From: Adiantum capillus-veneris
Lineage: Eukaryota > Streptophyta > Polypodiopsida > Polypodiales > Pteridaceae
Direction: 5' to 3'
Length of the DNA stretch: 64,000 nt
Assembly: GCA_014529385.2 (NCBI GenBank)
Contig: CM043960.1
Coordinates: 29,750,396-29,814,395, forward strand
Below the pieces are notes generated by a model. It was not told the DNA's origin and searched no databases. It saw only the letters and a program-made list of their open reading frames with translations. Both the position numbers and the translations under genes were made by a program. Each line of letters starts with the position of its first letter. The stretch's first letter is position 1. Below are positions 13,216 through 26,059 of this stretch, in pieces.

Positions 13216-13469
13216 CAAACTGTCCAAGAATCATAAAATCTTGACCAAAATTTTGTTATAAACTCATATTCTCGCATAAACAAGCTAGTGACTTGTTTTC
13301 ATGCATCTTGGTGAGGGATCACCTTCTTGAAACGCTTTAGAACAAACTGTCCAAGAATCATAAAATCTTGACCAAAATTTTGTTATAAACTCATATTCTC
13401 GCATAAACAAGCTAGTGACTTGTTTTCATGCATCTTGGTGAGGGATCACCTTCTTGAAACGCTTTAGAA
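13216..13469. repeat. 127-base tandem duplication
   Basis: The unit beginning CAAACTGTCCAAGAATCATA at 13216 recurs from 13343, and the two units look identical by eye. This implies a recent duplication. It lies just outside the 3' LTR of G1. Confidence 0.9.
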
Positions 13470-13509
13470 AGAATCTCTTAAAACTTTTCAAATTATATTT
13501 TGCATCATG

Positions 13510-15142
13510 TGTAATAGGAATGACCTATGAACTTTGGGAATAACGGAATTAAGAGAATTAGAGTGAGCATTTTTGTGAGATTACTTTGAGAGCATGGAGG
13601 GTGAACTTAATTGATGGTAGCAACATAAACATAGTACTTAATTAACTTGGCATGAACAATACTTTTGCAAGAGCGAGAGTATTAGAGAACATAACAATAG
13701 TTGAGGACCGGATTTACTTGGAGCCGGTCTCCCCTCCAAAAGGTGTTTGTATTATAGATTTTCCCATCAAGAGAGATTTTGTTACAATACAATCTTTGTG
13801 TTCCTTGTGACCTTGGTGATGCTATGAAGATGAAAAGCTTCATGCATCACGAGCTTAACATAAACTTTGCAAAAAGCATCAACAATCCCAAGCCTCAGTC
13901 CCAAGGCCTCAAAACACCTTCGAAGGTGGATAGAGCTAGCGGGGATGAGGGTAGGGAAGGAGAAGAAGAAACATTCTATAGGAGAAAGAAATAGTTCCTC
14001 ACTTATCATCACTCTTCTTGCTTACAATAGCATAATAGCATAGTAATGAAGATAAAGAAGATGGAAAGCTTAAGCATTGAAGCATGGCTCTTGGTTGGAT
14101 TTGCATTCCATAGCCAAGAGTGTTGGTGTAGGCTCTCCACTTCTCAATAAACATGGAGAAGGAGATGCAGCTCTTGCACTTTGCACTCTACACAATGAGA
14201 GAATGTGTGTGTGTGTGTGTGTGTGTGGGAGAGTATACCCCCCTCTCATGCTTGGTCCACACCTCTCTCTCTCTCTCTCTAGTATTATTTTATTATTTCA
14301 TTTGGACATGTGTTCTCTTTTTTCTCTCTAAGAGAAAGAAATTAATTATTTATTTTTATGTATCTAAATTCTCATTGGACCCCTTTAAAACCTAACCAAT
14401 AGCATTCAAGCACATCATGAGGACCCATGTGCAGGATCATTTGAACATGTGTCTTTTATGCTTATTATTAATTCATTTGGTTGAATTGAATTCTTCACGG
14501 ACTTAGTGAATCAAGCAAGCATGTGTCTTTTATGCTTCCTAAGTCCGTTCTTTTGAATTGAATACTCCAAGCCTTAGTCAATCAAGCATGGAACTTTTTA
14601 TGCCTCTTGAGACTTTATCTTTGAATTCAACATTTCAAGAACCTTAGTCATTTTGTGCATAAAAATTACCTCAAGCTTTGGGCAAGGTATCCACAACCAC
14701 TTTAAGAATCTTAGCCTTATGCTTGGATAAGATGTCCACCTCGAGGTTAGCCCTAGCTTGCATAAGGTCAAATGACTTTTTAACACTAACTTTTGGAGGT
14801 CTTTAATGAAGTTAACCCTAAGGTATTTTAGGCTCCATTAGATGCACGTTGCTCTTTGATAGACTATCTTAGTTTGGACACCTTTTGAGATGTAGCCATC
14901 TCTCCTCTTGGTCCTTGCTGAGGTAATCTAGAAGTACTTATTGCACATTGCTCTTTGGTAGACCGTTTCCTTTTGGACCCCAATTGAGATGCAACCATTT
15001 CTCCTTTTGGTCCCCTCTTGAGATAGGTCTAGAAGCACATATATATACCCTAACTCTTGTTCTCCTTTTATTGTCCCATATTAAGCTATCAGTTTAATAT
15101 GAGAAAATCATTTGGTAAAGTTAGATATTATATTTTATGACA
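13510..15142 (-). repeat. 3' LTR of G1
   Basis: 1633 bases with TGT...ACA ends on either strand. On the minus strand it is preceded by a purine-rich tract (CAAGAGAGAGGTAA, 15143-15156) that fits a polypurine tract. It contains a GT microsatellite near 14204-14227 and a CT run near 14261-14280. Confidence 0.9.
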
Positions 15143-18100
15143 TTACCTCTCTCTTGAAATCATAGTCGTCCTCGACTATGAGCTAGAGAAGATAAAGCCT
15201 AGTCATTAGTCCATGTTTCTTAGCGGGTAGAGGATCCCTTTTTACCCTATGAAATCATTCCAAAATGGATGACTAATCCATTTGGTGCTCGGGAGACTTA
15301 GCTGCCACAAGCATGTCTGCTCTTTAGTCTATATTTTACTTGGTGTTTGGGAGACGTCGTCACCACAAACATGATCCTAAGCATGCATACTTCTTAAATT
15401 TTGTGCACAATAAAAGAAAGAGAATGAGTCTTATAAGACAAAAACATTGTTCATTTAAAATGCATTTTCATTTGGTTTCTCTAGTGCAACATTGTAAGCA
15501 TTGACAAGGTTCATACTATCCTTAAACTAGGTTCCTTGCATCCATCTTTAAAAGGATAATTCTTAAACTTAACAAGACATCATTGTATTACATTACCGTT
15601 TCTTAGTACCTTGTCTTTGTGTTGAAGAGTCGACTTGGGCTGCAACACCCCTTTTTGATCTTTGATCTCTGGCGCATCCTCCATTTTTTGTTCTTTTGGT
15701 GGATCTCTTTTGTAAGGCTTGAGTAGGATCACATGGTTAGCATTGTGACTGAGCCAATGGTTGGGAAACTTTAACTAATAATCCATCTCATTGATTGGCT
15801 TAATAATTTTAAAAGAAAGGACCATAGTATCTTTTTGCTAGATTATCATAATACTCTTGGTGGTTCATAGGATTCTTGCCCATAGTATGCCTTAGATGAG
15901 CCTTTAGAAACTTTAGTAAGACCCAATCATTTTTCTTTAAGACTAAGGCTATTCTGTGCTTATTAGCAACAACCCTTTTTGCCTTTGTTGTGAGATGGAT
16001 ATAATCTTTTTAATCTTTGGAAAAAATTCTTATAAGTCTTGGCTATATTCATCAGTAGTGAAGATCTTCCCATATACTTTAAGTAGTAAGGGACTTTTGG
16101 ATCTTCCCTCTTTAGCCTGCTTTCCCCATAGAAGTATGTACAATGTCATTGTACGCATACTCTATAAGAGGTAGGTACTTCTCTCATTGAGAACGTTGAT
16201 CTACTTCCATGGCATAGGCTTTTAGTAGATTCAAGAATCGTTAGATTAGTTATTTTACTTTGGTCATCTGTTTGTGGATGATAGGTCGAAAGAGAAATTT
16301 ATTCTACTTCCTAGATTCTCAAAGAGACCCTTTTAGAAAATACTGGTCATTCTAGAATCTTTGTCCGAAACTATGGATGTTGGCAAGCCATGATACTTGA
16401 AAATTTGAGATATAAAGAGGGTTGCCATTTTATGTGCCTTAATAGTCTTTTTGACAAGCATAGAATGTGTTTTCTTGCTAAGCCTGTCCAAGTTGCTTCC
16501 TTCAATCAAATTTCAATTTTTGGTATACCACACATTTTGAAACATACTCTTGTACGTTTAATTTTCATGGTAGACCAACAGAAATACATTTCTACTCCTC
16601 GAAGAGTAGATTATGGAATCCTTCTTTGCTCCGCATAAGGAGAAGCATAGGATTCATATATGAATTTCTTAGTGTATTGGTGAGTAACACATAGCCTATT
16701 TCCGTTTGGCAGATAACCATCCTTCAAGGTGAATGGTTATTTTTTTTTTTTCCTTCCCTAATGGAAAGGCTGTAATTACCTACATAAAGTCTTGGTCAGT
16801 GGCATTCTCATCTATCATAGAAGATAGACCATTGTGAGTTGCTATACATACCACATTTACCCTTGGACGTTGTGAAAGTGCATCGACCACTTGATTGTGC
16901 TTGCCAGCAATGTAAGCAATATGAAATTTAAATTGCGAAATAAAAATTTCCCACCTCATTTGTTTGTTGGAAAGCTTGGTTTGTGTCATGAAGTTCTTGA
17001 GGCTTTGTGATGCATTTGTGGGATGAATGGAGCCCCCAAGAAATAGTGCTTCCATGTGTCTAGAGCATGTAGAATAGCTAAAAGCTCTTTTTCGTATATT
17101 CCCAAGACCCATTCATCGGCATTGAGTCTTCGACTCTCATATGCTATGGCACGCCCTTCTTGAAGCAAGACCGCTCCAAGGCAATCACCACAAGCATCAC
17201 ATAATTGGACCCCAAATGGATTTGAGAGATTCAGAAGCATGAGGACTGGTTGAGAGATAAGATTCTCTTTGAGCTTGTCAAAAGAATTTTGTTCTTTAGC
17301 AGTCCATGAGTACTTAACGTTATTCTTTGTTAAGTCATGCAGTGGTCCTACTATTTGAGAGAATTTTGCTATGAAGCATCTATAGTATGCACACATATCA
17401 ATAAAACTTCTTAGCTCATGTAGATTCCTTGGATTAGGCCATGCTTTTATTACCTCCGACTTTGTTGGATCCATACGGATACCATCTTGAGAGATAATGT
17501 GACCTAAATATTGAATCTCTTGTAGGAAAAAATCACTTTTCTTTTGATTAATGAAAAGCGTATTCTCTCTCACAACTTGAAAGATTACCTGGAGGTGTCA
17601 CTTGTACTCCTCAAGAGAATTTGAGTGGCCTGAAGATTTTGTCCATCGTGAGTTTGAATGCGGTTAGAGCATTTGTCAAGCTTAAACTTGTAACTTATGA
17701 AATAGATCTTCTACCCGTGGCACAGGAATTTTTTTTTTTAATAGTGATCCTATTTAGTAGTGCTCTATAGTCAACACACATGTGATATGTGCCGCCTTTC
17801 TTTTGCACTAAGAGTACTGGTGAACAGAATGGACAGGAGCTAGGCCTCACCATTAATTTTTCCACCAATTCATGCACTTGCCTCATGATCTCCTCTTGTT
17901 GAGATTGTGAAACTCAATAAGGAGGTTTATTAGGTGGTGAGCTTCCTAGTAGAAGCTCTATTGCATGGTCATCATCCCCTCATTTTGGAGGTAGCTCACT
18001 AGGGATGTCATCAATGAAAACATCTTGGAATCCATTTAGGAAATTAGACAACTCTAATTCCTTTTGATTCCCTTTGCTACTTGTGAAAACATTAGAATCA

Positions 18101-18432
18101 TTTATAGATTCTCTAACAAAAATCATATACACAAAAATAGCGATTTTCATTGATTTATCAAAAGCAAGCATATTTACTAGGGATACGGCATTCCCTGACT
18201 CCTTAGCATCTATGTACATGCTCTTTTTGATGTAGGTGAATAGATTCTCCTTTCAAAGAACTCATGTTGGTAGCCATGCGGTTGAACCATGTTGCCCCTA
18301 GGATAACATCCTCATGTTGGAGAGGTAAAAATAAGTTCTTTGTCGACGTAGCTTGTAAAAATAAGTCTTCTTTGTCGACGTAGATTTGGACATGAAGCCT
18401 CAAATTCCCAATCAAGGGAGTAACGAAGGCTT
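15143..18432 (-). pseudogene. G1 pol remnant: RT, RNase H, integrase
   Basis: Reading leftwards: the RT entry motif (DVFIDDIPSELPPK near 17980), the first palm strand (SPVLLVQKKGGTYHMCVDYR, 17886-17760), then a broken palm in which the FSKIDL...GYHQ block and the strand bearing the catalytic Asp pair are missing. The frame resumes at ENTLFINQKKSDFF and the connection (17573), followed by RNase H (KELLAILHALDTWKHYFLG; KHNQVVDALSQR at about 16880). The integrase has a zinc-binding remnant, a large deletion near 16470-16500 that removes most of the core, and a core C-terminus (KYLPLIEYAYND). Many stops and shifts. It cannot encode a working polymerase or integrase. Confidence 0.85.
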
Positions 18433-18433
18433 G

Positions 18434-19952
18434 CTATCCCTTGAAAGCTACATCGACAGTTACAATATCTCCCATCTCAAAAGCTTGAATGCCCAACTTA
18501 GTGACCAACTCCGTTGATATGAAGTTGTGAGTAGAGCCAAGGTCAAAGAGAATAAGGGCACCATGCCCCCTTACTTTTTCCAAGGATAGGAGAGGTGTGA
18601 GCCTTTGCAATGAGTATCCTCTTTGGAGCTTCAACCATGGAAACTCTAGGAGTATCCTCTTTGGAGATTCTTTTGGGGCAAGAACGATAACCATGTTCTT
18701 GCTCCCCACACTTAAAGCATTTATGGTCTTTATGAAAGGCCTCCAATTCTTTAGGAGAGAGCTTATTTTTCCCTTTGTAAGCTCCTTTATCCTTGGCCTT
18801 GTTGTTGTTGGTGTTTGTGTTGCCTTGGGAAGAGTTTTGAGCATTGCTCTTCCCTTTAGCTTCATTTTGATCCTTGTTTTCCATGGCCTTGAAATTTCTT
18901 CTCACCCCTTGTTGGAAATCGATCCTTGAAGCAACCATAGTCTCATGGATGACTTTGGTGGTAGTGCTAGGCCGTTGTGAGTTGACATACTCGGTTATTT
19001 TTTCAGGTAATACCGCACAAAATTGTTGCTTTTGCTCGATGAAGTCTATCCTTTGAAGGACTGTAGATTTGAGATGTAAATCCCAAAACTTGTTTACCTA
19101 TTTGTGGATAGACTCGTTGAAGAGTAGCTTCAAACTCCGCCATTTGGTAAGCACTTTGTCCTTTGCATCGCTTGCAAAGAATTGATTCATAATGGAAACT
19201 CGTAGAGTTTTCCATATCTTTGGGGCCTCGCCATTGCCATGAAGGCTAACCCACCATTGACGAGTAGATTTCTGGGAGTGCATACTATATGGTGTAACTC
19301 GGAGGACTCCGTGAAGCCCTCGTCTCCAAAGGTCTCATCAAATTGTTGGATGAAGGCCAATACTTTGTTGGTGGCACGAAAGGTGCCATCATAGGTGATA
19401 AAAGAGATACTCTTTCCTCCCCCTTTGAATTAAGCTTTTGGGACCTTCGCCATGCAGGGTAAGTTTTGCAATGTCCTCTCCTCTTGTATTCTCTAGGAGA
19501 ATAACTATTGCTTTCGTCGGAAGAGGAGGAAGGTGAAGAAGAAGGAGAAAAGGGTGACCTCTTTCTTGCCTTTTTCTTCCTTTGTTTCCTCTCCTCCCTT
19601 TTGGAATGACGAGGAGAAGGACTATGGGTTGACCGTTTCCTCTTGGGAGGAGTGACGATAGTCTAGACTGCCGTCTTCATGGAGCCACATCTTTAGAGGA
19701 ACTCAGGGATTCATTTCTTTCTCGTTCTTTGTATTCCTCCTCTCTTATGGGAGAGAGTATTCTTTTGGAAGTCTCATTAAGAGACCTCCTAAACTCTCTC
19801 TCCTCTTGGAGGGAGAGGGAAATCCCACAAGCACAAAGCTGTTGGGTAACTTTGGCTTGCAAAGTAGTGATGCCCATAGCTTAATGCAACCTAGTAACGG
19901 GATAATTGATAAACATGGAGGCATCATCATTAGCACCTTCATGTGAAAAATC
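18434..19952 (-). pseudogene. G1 gag (C-terminal part) and protease
   Basis: This continues the gag reading frame interrupted by C1. Seen: a capsid-like segment (RQWWVSLHGNGEAPKIWKTL, about 19260-19200), the retrotransposon gag remainder, one zinc knuckle of CX2CX4HX4C form (CFKCGEQEHGYRSC, near 18680-18720) and a pepsin-type protease. The protease motif reads LFDLGSTHNFIS (near 18520-18550) where active relatives have DSG, so the Asp is kept but the following Ser is lost; HEDVILGATWF follows. Frameshifts separate the pieces. Gag packages element RNA and protease cleaves the polyprotein; this copy does neither intact. Confidence 0.8.
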
Positions 19953-20177
19953 TATTGGAATTAGGGTTGCAGAGAAACACACACAGCTTGGAGAAGATGA
20001 AGGAAGATCAAGGCACACAAAAGACAGTGTGTTACTTAGTGTTCAATGGAAAGATAGATAGCCTTAGAGTGATGGGCGTATATACCATGAACGGGGAAAA
20101 ATACCTCCTAAAGAGGGAAAAAATGCCCCGAAGGTCCTAGTGTGTTTACACATCACTACCACATGTATATGGTAACA
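19953..20177 (-). repeat. 3' LTR of C1
   Basis: 225 bases homologous to 24530-24757. Its outer end reads TATTGGAATT where sister LTRs have TGTTGGAATT, so the canonical TG has mutated. On the minus strand it is preceded by CAGGGGGGGATT (20178-20189), a clear polypurine tract. Confidence 0.93.
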
Positions 20178-20205
20178 AATCCCCCCCTGGAGTGATGTAG
20201 TGAAC

Positions 20206-23200
20206 GAGAGCTGGCACATGAGTAAAAGGAAGTGCCATGCCCTGAGGACATGATCAGTCCACAAAGGGAAGTAAGCCCAAAGCTTTGTGGAAAGCTTCGA
20301 GCTTCTCACAAGACAATGCCTTTGTGAAAAGATCTGCAAGGTTGTCCTCTGTTGGCACATAAGCCAAGCTGATCTCTCCTGTTGAGAGCCTCTTCCTGAC
20401 ATAGTGGTAATGCACCTCAATGTGCTTTGTGCGAGCATGAAAAACTGGGTTCCTCGCAACTTCCAATCCGCTCTGACTGTCAGTGTAGATAGTGTTGGGA
20501 GTGTCTTGTCCAACACCCAAATCAGCCATAAGGTGTCTGAGCCATACATACTCAACCATAGTTGTGAAGACTGTCCTGTACTCATCCTCACAACTAGAAG
20601 TGGCCACAATAGGTGGCTTCTTGCTCAACCATGATATACATGAACTGCCAATCATGAAACAAAAACCACTTGTGGACACTATCGTGTCAAAAAAACCAGG
20701 CCAATCTGAGTCCGAAAAAGCATGTATGTCTGGCGGCAATGATCCCCCCTTGGGATAAAACAAGACAAGATGTAAAGTGCCACTAAGGTAGCAAAAAATC
20801 CTCTTGATAGCCTTCCAATGCTTAGACACTGGGCTATGCATAAATCTGCTGACCTGTGAGATTGCAAACTGAATATCCAGCCTCATGTTGCATATATAAA
20901 TGAGGCATCCAACAACAGTTTGGTAAAGAGTCACATCAGCAGGATCACTATCATCATGTAGACTCAACTTCAAACCTGTTTCCATGGGAGTGGCAATAGG
21001 TTCGCAATCTGCACACTTTGTCCTCTTGTCCTTTCTTGACAAAACCGCGAGGCTGCGTTACATAAACTTCCTCAAATATGTCACCATTCAAGAAAGCAGT
21101 AACAATGTCTGATTGATGTACATTCCAACCAAAATGAGCTGCCAATGCACATAGAAAACGCACAGTAGTCATACGACAAGTGGGAGCAAAAGTCTCTTCA
21201 TAATCTATGCCTTTTTGCTGTGCATAACCCTTTCCAACAAATCGAGCCTTATGGTGATCAATATCACCATCCGGCTTGCGTTTCAACTTGTAGACCCACT
21301 TCGTACCAATGGCCTTTTTTCCAGGAGGCAAATCACATAAAGTCCATGTGTCATTTTTTATAAGTGTATCATATTCTGATTGCATGGAAGCCATCCAATT
21401 TTTTAAATTTTGTGCTTCATCAAAAGACAGAGGTTCCTCACTATCATGTAAGCTAGACACAGCCAAAGCATAACAATCTCATGCATAAGATGCATGGCGA
21501 GAGCCTGAATGAGTACGACTAGACAAAGATGCATCCAATTTACAGTCACTCAAAGTGTACACCAGCCATTTTGGCAATCACATCTCTTTCCTCATCAAGT
21601 ACATCATGTACCTCTGCATCAGTATTAGGGTGATCTATAACATTTTTGGAAACCCCCATAGGCTGTACATTTGCCTCATTGGAATTTACATTCGTATTTC
21701 CATCACTGAAAAGAGGCAAGAAAGTGTCATATATGTCCTGTGAGCTTACATGACTGTCTCTATAGAGTACATGACATCAAGGGCTGAACAGAATCTTCCA
21801 CAAACAGTACATCCCCTGAAACCAAAATACGCTTTGTTTGCGGATGATACAACCTGTAGCCTTTACTTTCAGCACTATAACCAACAAAAATACATTTGAC
21901 AGCCTTATCATCGAATTTTTTGTGCTGTGTTTGTGGCACCAAAGCATATGCCAAACAACCAAAAACAGACATATACTCAATAGAAGGCTTTCTATCATGC
22001 CATGCTTCATATGGAGTAATATACAACAAAGCTTTTGTAGGACACCTATTAAGTACATAAGTGGCACACATGATGGCCTCAAGCCAAAAAGAATGTGGCA
22101 AAGCTTGACTTTTGACCATACATCGTGTCATTTTTGTAAGTGACATGTTTTTGCTCTCAGCAACACCATTTTGCTGAGGTGTAAAAGCAATTGTATGTTG
22201 GTGTTTTATCCCACGACTAGCCAGAAATGCATTAAATTCATGAGACATATACTCCCCCCCTGGATCAGAACGGAGGGTGCCCATAGTACATTTCGATACA
22301 TTTTCAGCCATAGCCATAAATTGTTTGAAGCACATAAAAACCTCAGACTTTGCTTTAAGCGGAAATACCCATGCATGCCTAGAGTAATCATCAATGAAAG
22401 TCATGAAGTACAGGTAATTGTCCAAGGATGGAGTTTGCATGGGCCCACAAAACGTCACTATGCACAAGCTGCAACTTGCATGTGGCCCTAGCTGAACCAT
22501 CCTTTGGAAACTTAGAACGCTGCATCTTACCCAAATTACAGCCTTCACAAACATGTTTGACAGGTGCTTCAAGAGGCGGCAAAGAAGCAACCATATCAGA
22601 TTTCTGCAAACGCAACAAACTGACAAAATTCAGATGATCAAAACGTGCACGCCAAAGTTTTTCATATGAAATAGCCCTTGAATTTGCAACTACATTTGCA
22701 AAATTTTGTCCATACTTGTCATACAAAGTGAGCTTATACAGCCCACGTCACAAAAGTCTAGATGCAATAATTTCATCACCAAAACTAAGATCATGAACTG
22801 TACATCTGTCATCCACAAATTTGACTACAAGTCCAAGTCTAACAAGTGCGGATACAGACAAAAGATTCTTCTTGATCCCTAGTACATAAAGTGCATCAAC
22901 AAGTGTGAAATAACTGCCATTTGCAGTAGTAAGCACATTCTTTCCAACTCCCGGAACTAGATAAGAGGCACCGTTGGCACAAGTGGCTGAATTCCCATGT
23001 GGGACAGACTCTAGAGAGCTGAACAATTCACAATGTGAGGTAATTTTCTTTGTAGCACCACTGTCAAAATACCACACATGTGAATCTGCAGCAATTGACA
23101 ACATGGATCATGGACAATAGGATTTTAAGTGCACTCTGCACTAAAAGCCCATTCTGCATCAACATCAACATCACAGTCTCCTTTCATAGAAGACTCAACA

Positions 23201-24167
23201 ATGGATCCATTTGTAGTGGAACCAGCATTTGCAGTGGAACCACCCTTTTTTTTTTCTTAGCCTCTTTGGCCTTCAACTTAGGACAGTGCTTGATCAAGTG
23301 ATCATTAGCTTTACAATAATGGCAACGCATCTTCTTTTTGCCCTTATCACCAGAATTTCCAGACAAAATGCTACCAGCAAAAGCATTGGGAACATAAGTT
23401 TTGCCACTCGCAGCAGAACCATAAGAAGTGGCTGCAATGCTGTTACCACCCTTTCTTTGAGAAGCAATAAAAGCTTGTTCAACTGCACGCTGCCTAGTCC
23501 TGTTTTTTCTGGAAAGTGACTCTTGCAACAAAAATGTGCATAATGCATCAAACTTGACAACTTCAGGATTTCCTTGTGTCATAAGTTTCCAAGTACTAGC
23601 AAAATTCTGGTAAGAATCTGGTAAGGCATCAAGAACAGTCTGCACAAGGGAACTGTTTGAAATGAATGCAGAAATAAGTTGCTCATTGATATCCTTCACA
23701 CCAGCAAGGAAAGAGTCCATATCATCTTACTCATGCATAATCTTCGACTCCAGCTCTTTACGCAGCAAAGCAATTTTAGCCTCATTGCGACTTGCATAAA
23801 GACCACCCAAAATATCCCAAGTCTGTTTTGCAGATTTTTCTGAACGAATGTGAGGAACAATGGTGTGCTTCACAAACAACGCAATCAATGCATGAGCTTG
23901 TGCATCCTTTTCATCCCAACGAGATTGTTCTGCCATAGGCAAAACAAATCTAATAGCAGCAATCCTTGCAGCAAGACCTGCAACATCCTTAACATCGCAT
24001 GCATCCTCAAAATCAGGACGTACATCAATGCCCTGCACAATATTCCAGACGCCCTTTGACACAAGAACATGTTGCATCATGTAAGCCCACATATGGTAAT
24101 TGTCCCCATCCAATCTGTCCTCAGTAGCAAACATCTTGAACACATCTGTGTTGTTGTTGTCAGCCAT
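20206..24167 (-). pseudogene. C1 gag-pol (copia), inactivated
   Basis: Gag starts at 24167 (MADNNNTDVFKMF), has an in-frame stop after ESKIMHE (near 23725) and ends in a zinc knuckle (CHYCKANDHLIKHC). Protease carries WYFDSGAT. Integrase has the HHCC module (RFDHLN ... CEGCNLGK) and core Asp and Glu residues (FIDDYSR, LRSDPGGEY, QQNGVAESK). RT begins at IKNDTWTLCDLPPGKKAIG and keeps the first palm Asp region (QSDIVTAFLNGD), but 356 bases including the YVDD strand are deleted at about 21010, shifting the frame. RNase H follows to 20254 (HIEVHYHYVRKRL, TEDNLADLFTKAL). Mobilisation of such a copy would need enzymes supplied in trans. Confidence 0.9.
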
Positions 24168-24512
24168 GGTAAATGCTCCACCTGATGTGAAAACCGCCCG
24201 AAAAGAGGAGAAACGAAGTGGGAAAAACACGTGCTATATAGCACAAACCGTAGAAGACTGTAAGGCAGTTGTTATGCAAAAAATGGCACTGACAGAAATT
24301 TTGCACAAAATGACAAAATAGTATGTGCAGTACTGCTTGTAGTGGAAACGGAGGCCGAAATGAGCCCGAATCAAGAATCTGAGTAGACTGAGCTCTACGA
24401 ACTCACTTGAAATTTTTTTCGATCTGCGAACGCTTACCAAATCTCACTGAAATCGGAGAAAGTGAGCAGGCGTGTGCTGGAGCAGTTGGCGACTAAGCCC
24501 GAGAGGATGCAA

Positions 24513-24528
24513 CCTGCTCTGATACCGA
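24513..24528 (-). other. primer binding site of C1
   Basis: On the minus strand the sequence next to the 5' LTR reads CGGTATCAGAGCAGG, one mismatch from the usual initiator tRNA-Met site TGGTATCAGAGC. Confidence 0.85.
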
Positions 24529-24529
24529 T

Positions 24530-24757
24530 TGTCGGAATTAGGGTTGCAGAGAAACACACACAGCTTGGAGAAGACGAAGGAAGCTCAATGTACACAATAG
24601 AGAGTGTGTTAGTTAGTGTGCAATGGAAAGATAGATAGCCCTAAAGTGATGGACGTATATACCATGCACGGTAGAAAAAACCTCCTAAAGAGGGAAAAAA
24701 ATGCCCCGGTGGTCCTAGTGTGTTCACACAGATCACTACCACATGTATATGGTAACA
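24530..24757 (-). repeat. 5' LTR of C1
   Basis: 228 bases, TGTCGGAATT at the inner end and TGGTAACA at the outer end as read on the plus strand. It is visibly diverged from its partner at 19953-20177, so the insertion is not very recent. Confidence 0.93.
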
Positions 24758-24762
24758 AAATC

Positions 24763-24807
24763 AAAGTTATCAATGTTCATTCTACTCTCTTGGTTATTGT
24801 CAGCCAT
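24763..24807 (-). pseudogene. N-terminal piece of G1 gag
   Basis: The ATG at 24807 opens MADNNQESRMNIDNF and continues, beyond the C1 insertion, into the gag frame at 19947. It identifies the gag start of G1. Confidence 0.75.
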
Positions 24808-25047
24808 GCTAATAATACTTAAGTGTTTACTTAGTGTATCCTTTGGCAATTCAAAACCTTAGTTGCTACTCCTCTTAGCCTTTGAAAATAAGCACTTAAG
24901 TATCTACACCCACGGCTCGAATTGGTTAATTATAGAGAGTAGTGGAGTGAGTTTAACATAGCAAGATTGCCGAGGGATAGCTCCTTTCGGACTTCTTATG
25001 GCTCAATAATGGTAAAGCCGTAGGCAAGTCTAAAAAGACCCCATTAT

Positions 25048-25880
25048 TGTTGGGATTAAAGCCCAAGTGGCCTCTTATACGGATACGGCCGGCCGGCCGC
25101 CTAACTCACTTCTCACTAACTCTTTGTATATACTCACTTATACTTTTGTGGATAATAAGGTTTTGGGAGATAACCCTTCAAAGCGAATTCTCTGCGTACT
25201 GTGTAAGCTCTCTGTGTATCTCTCTGTGTGTGTGTGAGAGTCAATCCATGCTCCGCTCAGCGACTTCAATTGGTATCAGAGCGAGGTGCAGTGTGGTTTT
25301 GCGTAATCGCGCGTGCGCGCACTTTTCAGGCAGATTCTAGATCCGGAGCTTGGAAATTCACACTCGACGTTCCGGGAGTATTTTCGGTATGTGACCTGAG
25401 GTTTTACCCCCCTTTCGAAGTCGTTTATGCCCTCAGAATTTCGTTCTGAGCACTACATCAGAAGATAGGTTTCAACCGCAAAGAAACCCGTCTTGTGTAG
25501 ATTGGCAAGCAGGAGGTGATCGGCATCAATATCGCCATCGACATACATCACTCATTCGTCTTCAAAGCATCATCTATAGACCATGTACACATATATATCA
25601 TCAGATATATATATTGCAGTCTGCATTGCTACTTCTTGTGCTTGCCAGGTTCCAGGGGAGGTGTGGCCATACGACGGCTTGACACCACTGGCATGTATTG
25701 CAGATTGATGTACTGTGATTGTGGGTCTACTAGTTGTGAGTCACGCTAGTAGACAGACCGCCACAGCGGTCATAGGACAGTGATTGGTCTATTGTAGGAT
25801 GTATGCTAGTTCTGGGCAGTTTGCTGAGCCATCTGTGAGGGTTGTGTGTGAGTCGATCTACGCTCCGCTCCGCTACTTCA
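25048..25880 (+). mobile_element. miniature LTR retroelement (TRIM-like) in the G1 leader
   Basis: A plus-strand element of 833 bases flanked by the target duplication ATTAT (25043-25047, 25881-25885). A 221-base LTR (25048-25268, TGTTGGGATT...CGACTTCA) is followed by a perfect primer site TGGTATCAGAGC (25271-25282). Only about 45 bases of the 3' LTR end remain (about 25836-25880). There is no coding capacity. The lack of a complete 3' LTR makes TRIM a likely rather than proven label. Confidence 0.75.
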
Positions 25881-26043
25881 ATTATTAAGACCAAAGCGCC
25901 CGAGGTGTGCACCATATCCCACATAGTGGGCTCAACAAAACCGATAGTAGATCTCAGTCCCACTTACCCTAATATAATTAACAAAATCAATCATTAATAG
26001 GCTACTTAAGGACCTCTCTTCTTAAGCAAGAAAAAAGAAACCA

Positions 26044-26058
26044 AATGCTCTGATACCA
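26044..26058 (-). other. primer binding site of G1
   Basis: Read on the minus strand, TTGGTATCAGAGCATT follows the LTR end after one base. It complements the 3' end of initiator tRNA-Met and fixes the direction of G1. Confidence 0.92.
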
Positions 26059-26059
26059 A

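Larger units (their letters stand above)
19953..24757 (-). mobile_element. Ty1/copia element C1, nested in G1 gag
   Basis: A 4.8-kb minus-strand copia element with short LTRs (3' 19953-20177, 5' 24530-24757) and a perfect 5-bp target duplication AAATC (19948-19952 and 24758-24762). It splits the G1 gag frame after the sequence encoding MNIDNF. Primer site and polypurine tract are both recognisable. Coding order gag, protease, integrase, RT, RNase H is that of copia. It carries an RT deletion shared with the copy at 35232-39971. Confidence 0.95.

Noticed and set aside
21010-21020. Spliced intron in copia RT instead of a deletion
   Set aside because: The left edge has GTAAG but the right edge lacks AG, and three shared bases at the joint fit a microhomology deletion.
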